A DNA stretch of 45,449 nt. Source: Chloroflexota bacterium. Its GTDB lineage: Bacteria; Chloroflexota; Ktedonobacteria; Ktedonobacterales; Ktedonobacteraceae. Position numbers and translations under genes: made by a program. The stretch lies in assembly GCA_902810755.1 (NCBI GenBank), contig CADDYT010000041.1, positions 1-45,449 on the forward strand. Reading direction: 5' to 3'. Positions 43,568 to 45,449 of the stretch are shown in pieces. The stretch's first letter is position 1, and each line of letters starts with the position of its first letter. The notes beneath the pieces were generated by a model. It saw nothing but the letters and a program-made list of their open reading frames with translations. It made no database searches and had not been told where the DNA came from.

Positions 43568-44764
43568 CTACAGTCGTTCGATGATGGTGGCGATGCCCTG
43601 GCCGACGCCGATGCACATGGTGGCGAGGCCGTAGCGGCCCTTACGCCGCTCAAGTTCGTAGAGGAGCGTGGTGAGGATGCGCGCGCCGCTGCAGCCGAGG
43701 GGGTGGCCGAGGGCGATGGCTCCGCCGTTGACGTTCAGCTTCTCCTCGTCGATCTCCAGTTCGCGCGCGCATTGCAGCGACTGGGCGGCGAACGCCTCGT
43801 TCAGCTCGATCAGGTCCATGTCCCGGATGCTCAGCCCGGCGCGCTGCAGGGCTTTGCGCGTGGCCGGAATTGGCCCCAGCCCCATGTAGGCGGGGTCGAC
43901 GCCCGCGACTGCTGTGGCGATGATACGCGCTCGCGGCTGCAAGCCGAGTTCTCTGGCACGACTGCCCGCCATCAGCACCAGCGCGGCTGCCCCGTCGTTG
44001 ATGCCCGACGAGTTGCCTGCCGTCACCGTTCCGTCCTTGCGGAAGGCCGGTTTGAGCTTCGCCAGCGCCGCCAGCGAGGTGTCGGGGCGTGGCTGCTCAT
44101 CCATGCTGACGACGACAGGTTCGCCCTTCTTCTGCGGGATGGAGACCGGCACGATCTCTTCGGCGAAACGCCCATCTCGCTGCGCCGCGACCGCTCGTCG
44201 GTGACTGCGCAGGGCGAAGGCGTCCTGATCCTCGCGGCTCACGCCGTACTTCTCGGCCACGTTCTCCGCCGTCTCGCCCATGCTGTAGGGATAGTGCATG
44301 GCCGAGAGGCGCGGGTTGACGAAACGCCAGCCGATGGTGGTGTCGTAGATGCTGGCGCTGCGGCTGAAGGCCGTCTCCGCCTTGCCCATGACGAAAGGCG
44401 CGCGCGTCATGCTCTCGACGCCGCCCGCGACGAAGGTATCGCCCGCGCCGGTCTGGATCGCCTGCGCCGCGCTGTTTACCGCCTGCAGACCGGAGCCGCA
44501 GAGCCGGTTGACCGTCTGCCCGGCCACATGGGTCGGTAATCCTGCCAGCAGCAGGGACATGCGCGCGACATTCCGGTTATCCTCACCGGCCTGGTTGGCG
44601 CAGCCAAGTAGAACATCTTCCACGCTCTCCGCGTCAATCCCCGCTCGCCGTACTGCCTCAGCGATGGCGAGGGCGGCGAGGTCGTCCGGGCGCACATCCT
44701 TGAGGCCGCCGCCGTAGCGCCCGATAGGCGTGCGCACTGCTGAGATGATTACCGCCTCTTCCAT
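43568..44764 (-). CDS. 3-oxoadipyl-CoA-type thiolase (PcaF/PaaJ family)
   Basis: A 398-residue thiolase. Nucleophilic Cys in [11 protein letters not shown], the NEAFA and GHPLG motifs and the second Cys in TMCIGVGQG are all present. [31 protein letters not shown] and [11 protein letters not shown] are hallmarks of the PcaF/PaaJ branch, which cleaves 3-oxoadipyl-CoA to succinyl-CoA and acetyl-CoA at the end of the 3-oxoadipate and phenylacetate routes. The frame is open to 44911, but the ATG at 44764 gives the standard length. It follows the enoyl-CoA hydratase gene by 16 bases; that pairing fits phenylacetate degradation, while the pca operon in the same window fits PcaF. Confidence 0.92.
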   Translation of the reverse strand: MEEAVIISAVRTPIGRYGGGLKDVRPDDLAALAIAEAVRRAGIDAESVEDVLLGCANQAGEDNRNVARMSLLLAGLPTHVAGQTVNRLCGSGLQAVNSAAQAIQTGAGDTFVAGGVESMTRAPFVMGKAETAFSRSASIYDTTIGWRFVNPRLSAMHYPYSMGETAENVAEKYGVSREDQDAFALRSHRRAVAAQRDGRFAEEIVPVSIPQKKGEPVVVSMDEQPRPDTSLAALAKLKPAFRKDGTVTAGNSSGINDGAAALVLMAGSRARELGLQPRARIIATAVAGVDPAYMGLGPIPATRKALQRAGLSIRDMDLIELNEAFAAQSLQCARELEIDEEKLNVNGGAIALGHPLGCSGARILTTLLYELERRKGRYGLATMCIGVGQGIATIIERL

Positions 44765-44780
44765 GTTCTCTCTCCCTGTC

Positions 44781-45449
44781 TTATCTGCCCTGGAAGTTCG
44801 CTTTCCGTTTCTCGATAAACGCCTGCATGCCTTCGCGCATATCCTCGGTGGCGAAGAGCAGGAAGAAGTTCTTGCGTTCCAGCGCCAGCCCCTCTTCCAG
44901 CGGCGTCTCAAAGGCGGCCAGCACGGCTTCCTTCGCCAGTTGCGCGGCGATGGGGGCGCGTTCCGCCACCTCTTTCGCCAGCTTAATCGCGGCAGTCAGG
45001 TGTTCGCCCTTTGGCACGACCTGGTTGACCAGCCCGTGTGCCGCCATCTGCTCCGCCGTAAACTGCTTGCCCGTCAGCACCATCTCCATCGCCAGGTATT
45101 TGCCGATGGTGCGCGTCAGTCGCTGTGTGCCGCCCGCGCCGGGGATGACGCCCAGCAGAATCTCCGGCTGCCCGAAGCGCGCATTCTCCGAGGCCACGAT
45201 CATATCGCAGTTCATCGCCAGTTCGCAGCCCCCGCCCAGCGCGTAGCCGCCGACCGCCGCGATCAACGGCTTGCGAATCTGCTTGATGCGCTGCCACGCC
45301 TCAAAGCCGCTCAACATCATATCAATCGGCGACTTATCCGACATCTCCTTGATATCGGCCCCGGCGGCAAACGCTCTATCGCCCGCGCCCGTAATCACCA
45401 TGCAGCGAATCTCGCTATCGCGATCAAACTCCGTCAGCGCGTCGGCCAG
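44781..45449 (-). CDS. Enoyl-CoA hydratase/isomerase, partial
   Basis: A crotonase-family protein whose start lies beyond the window; 222 codons plus stop are seen, and the frame is open to the last base. Motifs: [13 protein letters not shown] (oxyanion hole and CoA site), [20 protein letters not shown] and the catalytic Glu region [17 protein letters not shown]. Two catalytic glutamates can be placed, so hydratase activity is likely. The last residues NFQGR are typical of fatty-acid or phenylacetate-pathway hydratases. It is transcribed ahead of the thiolase gene. About 35-40 N-terminal residues are missing compared with the usual length of about 258. Confidence 0.93.
   Translation of the reverse strand: MADALTEFDRDSEIRCMVITGAGDRAFAAGADIKEMSDKSPIDMMLSGFEAWQRIKQIRKPLIAAVGGYALGGGCELAMNCDMIVASENARFGQPEILLGVIPGAGGTQRLTRTIGKYLAMEMVLTGKQFTAEQMAAHGLVNQVVPKGEHLTAAIKLAKEVAERAPIAAQLAKEAVLAAFETPLEEGLALERKNFFLLFATEDMREGMQAFIEKRKANFQGR

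Overview
The window looks like part of a chromosome of a GC-rich, multicellular or filamentous bacterium, most likely a Chloroflexota member near the Ktedonobacteria. This is inferred from the mix of several Ser/Thr kinases and PP2C phosphatases, a PadR regulator, a DUF1206 protein, a PIG-V-like membrane protein and actinomycete-like catabolic genes. No rRNA, tRNA or CRISPR array was seen, so the placement is an inference.

Region 1 (115-19932, all minus strand) is the unusual part. In transcription order it holds: a membrane protein with a MotB/ZorB-like N-terminal helix and an OmpA-like C-terminal fold; a TerY-like vWA protein; a PP2C phosphatase; two paralogous atypical protein kinases; a zinc-ribbon TRAFAC-type GTPase; a 1520-residue GTPase-associated protein (GAP1-like); a two-TM protein with a long coiled-coil tail; and a Ser/Thr kinase with several C-terminal TM helices. 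The phosphatase and both kinases share the same roughly 75-residue helical repeat (about 2, 5 and 5 copies). vWA + PP2C + kinase is the composition of the TerY-P triad, and GTPase + GAP1 is the core of the GTPase-centred conflict systems predicted in multicellular bacteria. Here they are joined, and flanked by two membrane proteins that could form a stator-like pair. It is the best candidate for an undescribed NTP-dependent defence or stress system.

Region 2 (19933-22792) is a decayed, regulatory stretch: a long palindromic repeat, a DUF362 remnant, a broken hicA next to an intact hicB, and a padR gene translationally coupled to an unusual prefix-domain/PP2C fusion. PadR has a clear palindromic operator overlapping its own promoter.

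Region 3 (22918-26028) is a compact protocatechuate operon, pcaC-pcaH-pcaG-pcaB. A PcaF/PaaJ-type thiolase and an enoyl-CoA hydratase lie at the far end of the window (43568-45449).

Region 4 (26157-43221) is mostly chromosomal: a degenerate family-B-polymerase-like protein with a strong promoter, a diacylglycerol-kinase-family protein, a PRC-barrel protein, a DUF1206 protein, a secreted sialidase-fold protein, dnaE, a PrsW-like protease, a second membrane Ser/Thr kinase, recX, a PIG-V-like mannosyltransferase and a Nudix hydrolase. Dispersed palindromic repeats occur at 61-90, 20196-20294 and 29855-29896. A second repeat family lies at 43235-43567 and has a copy at the very start of the window (1-39).
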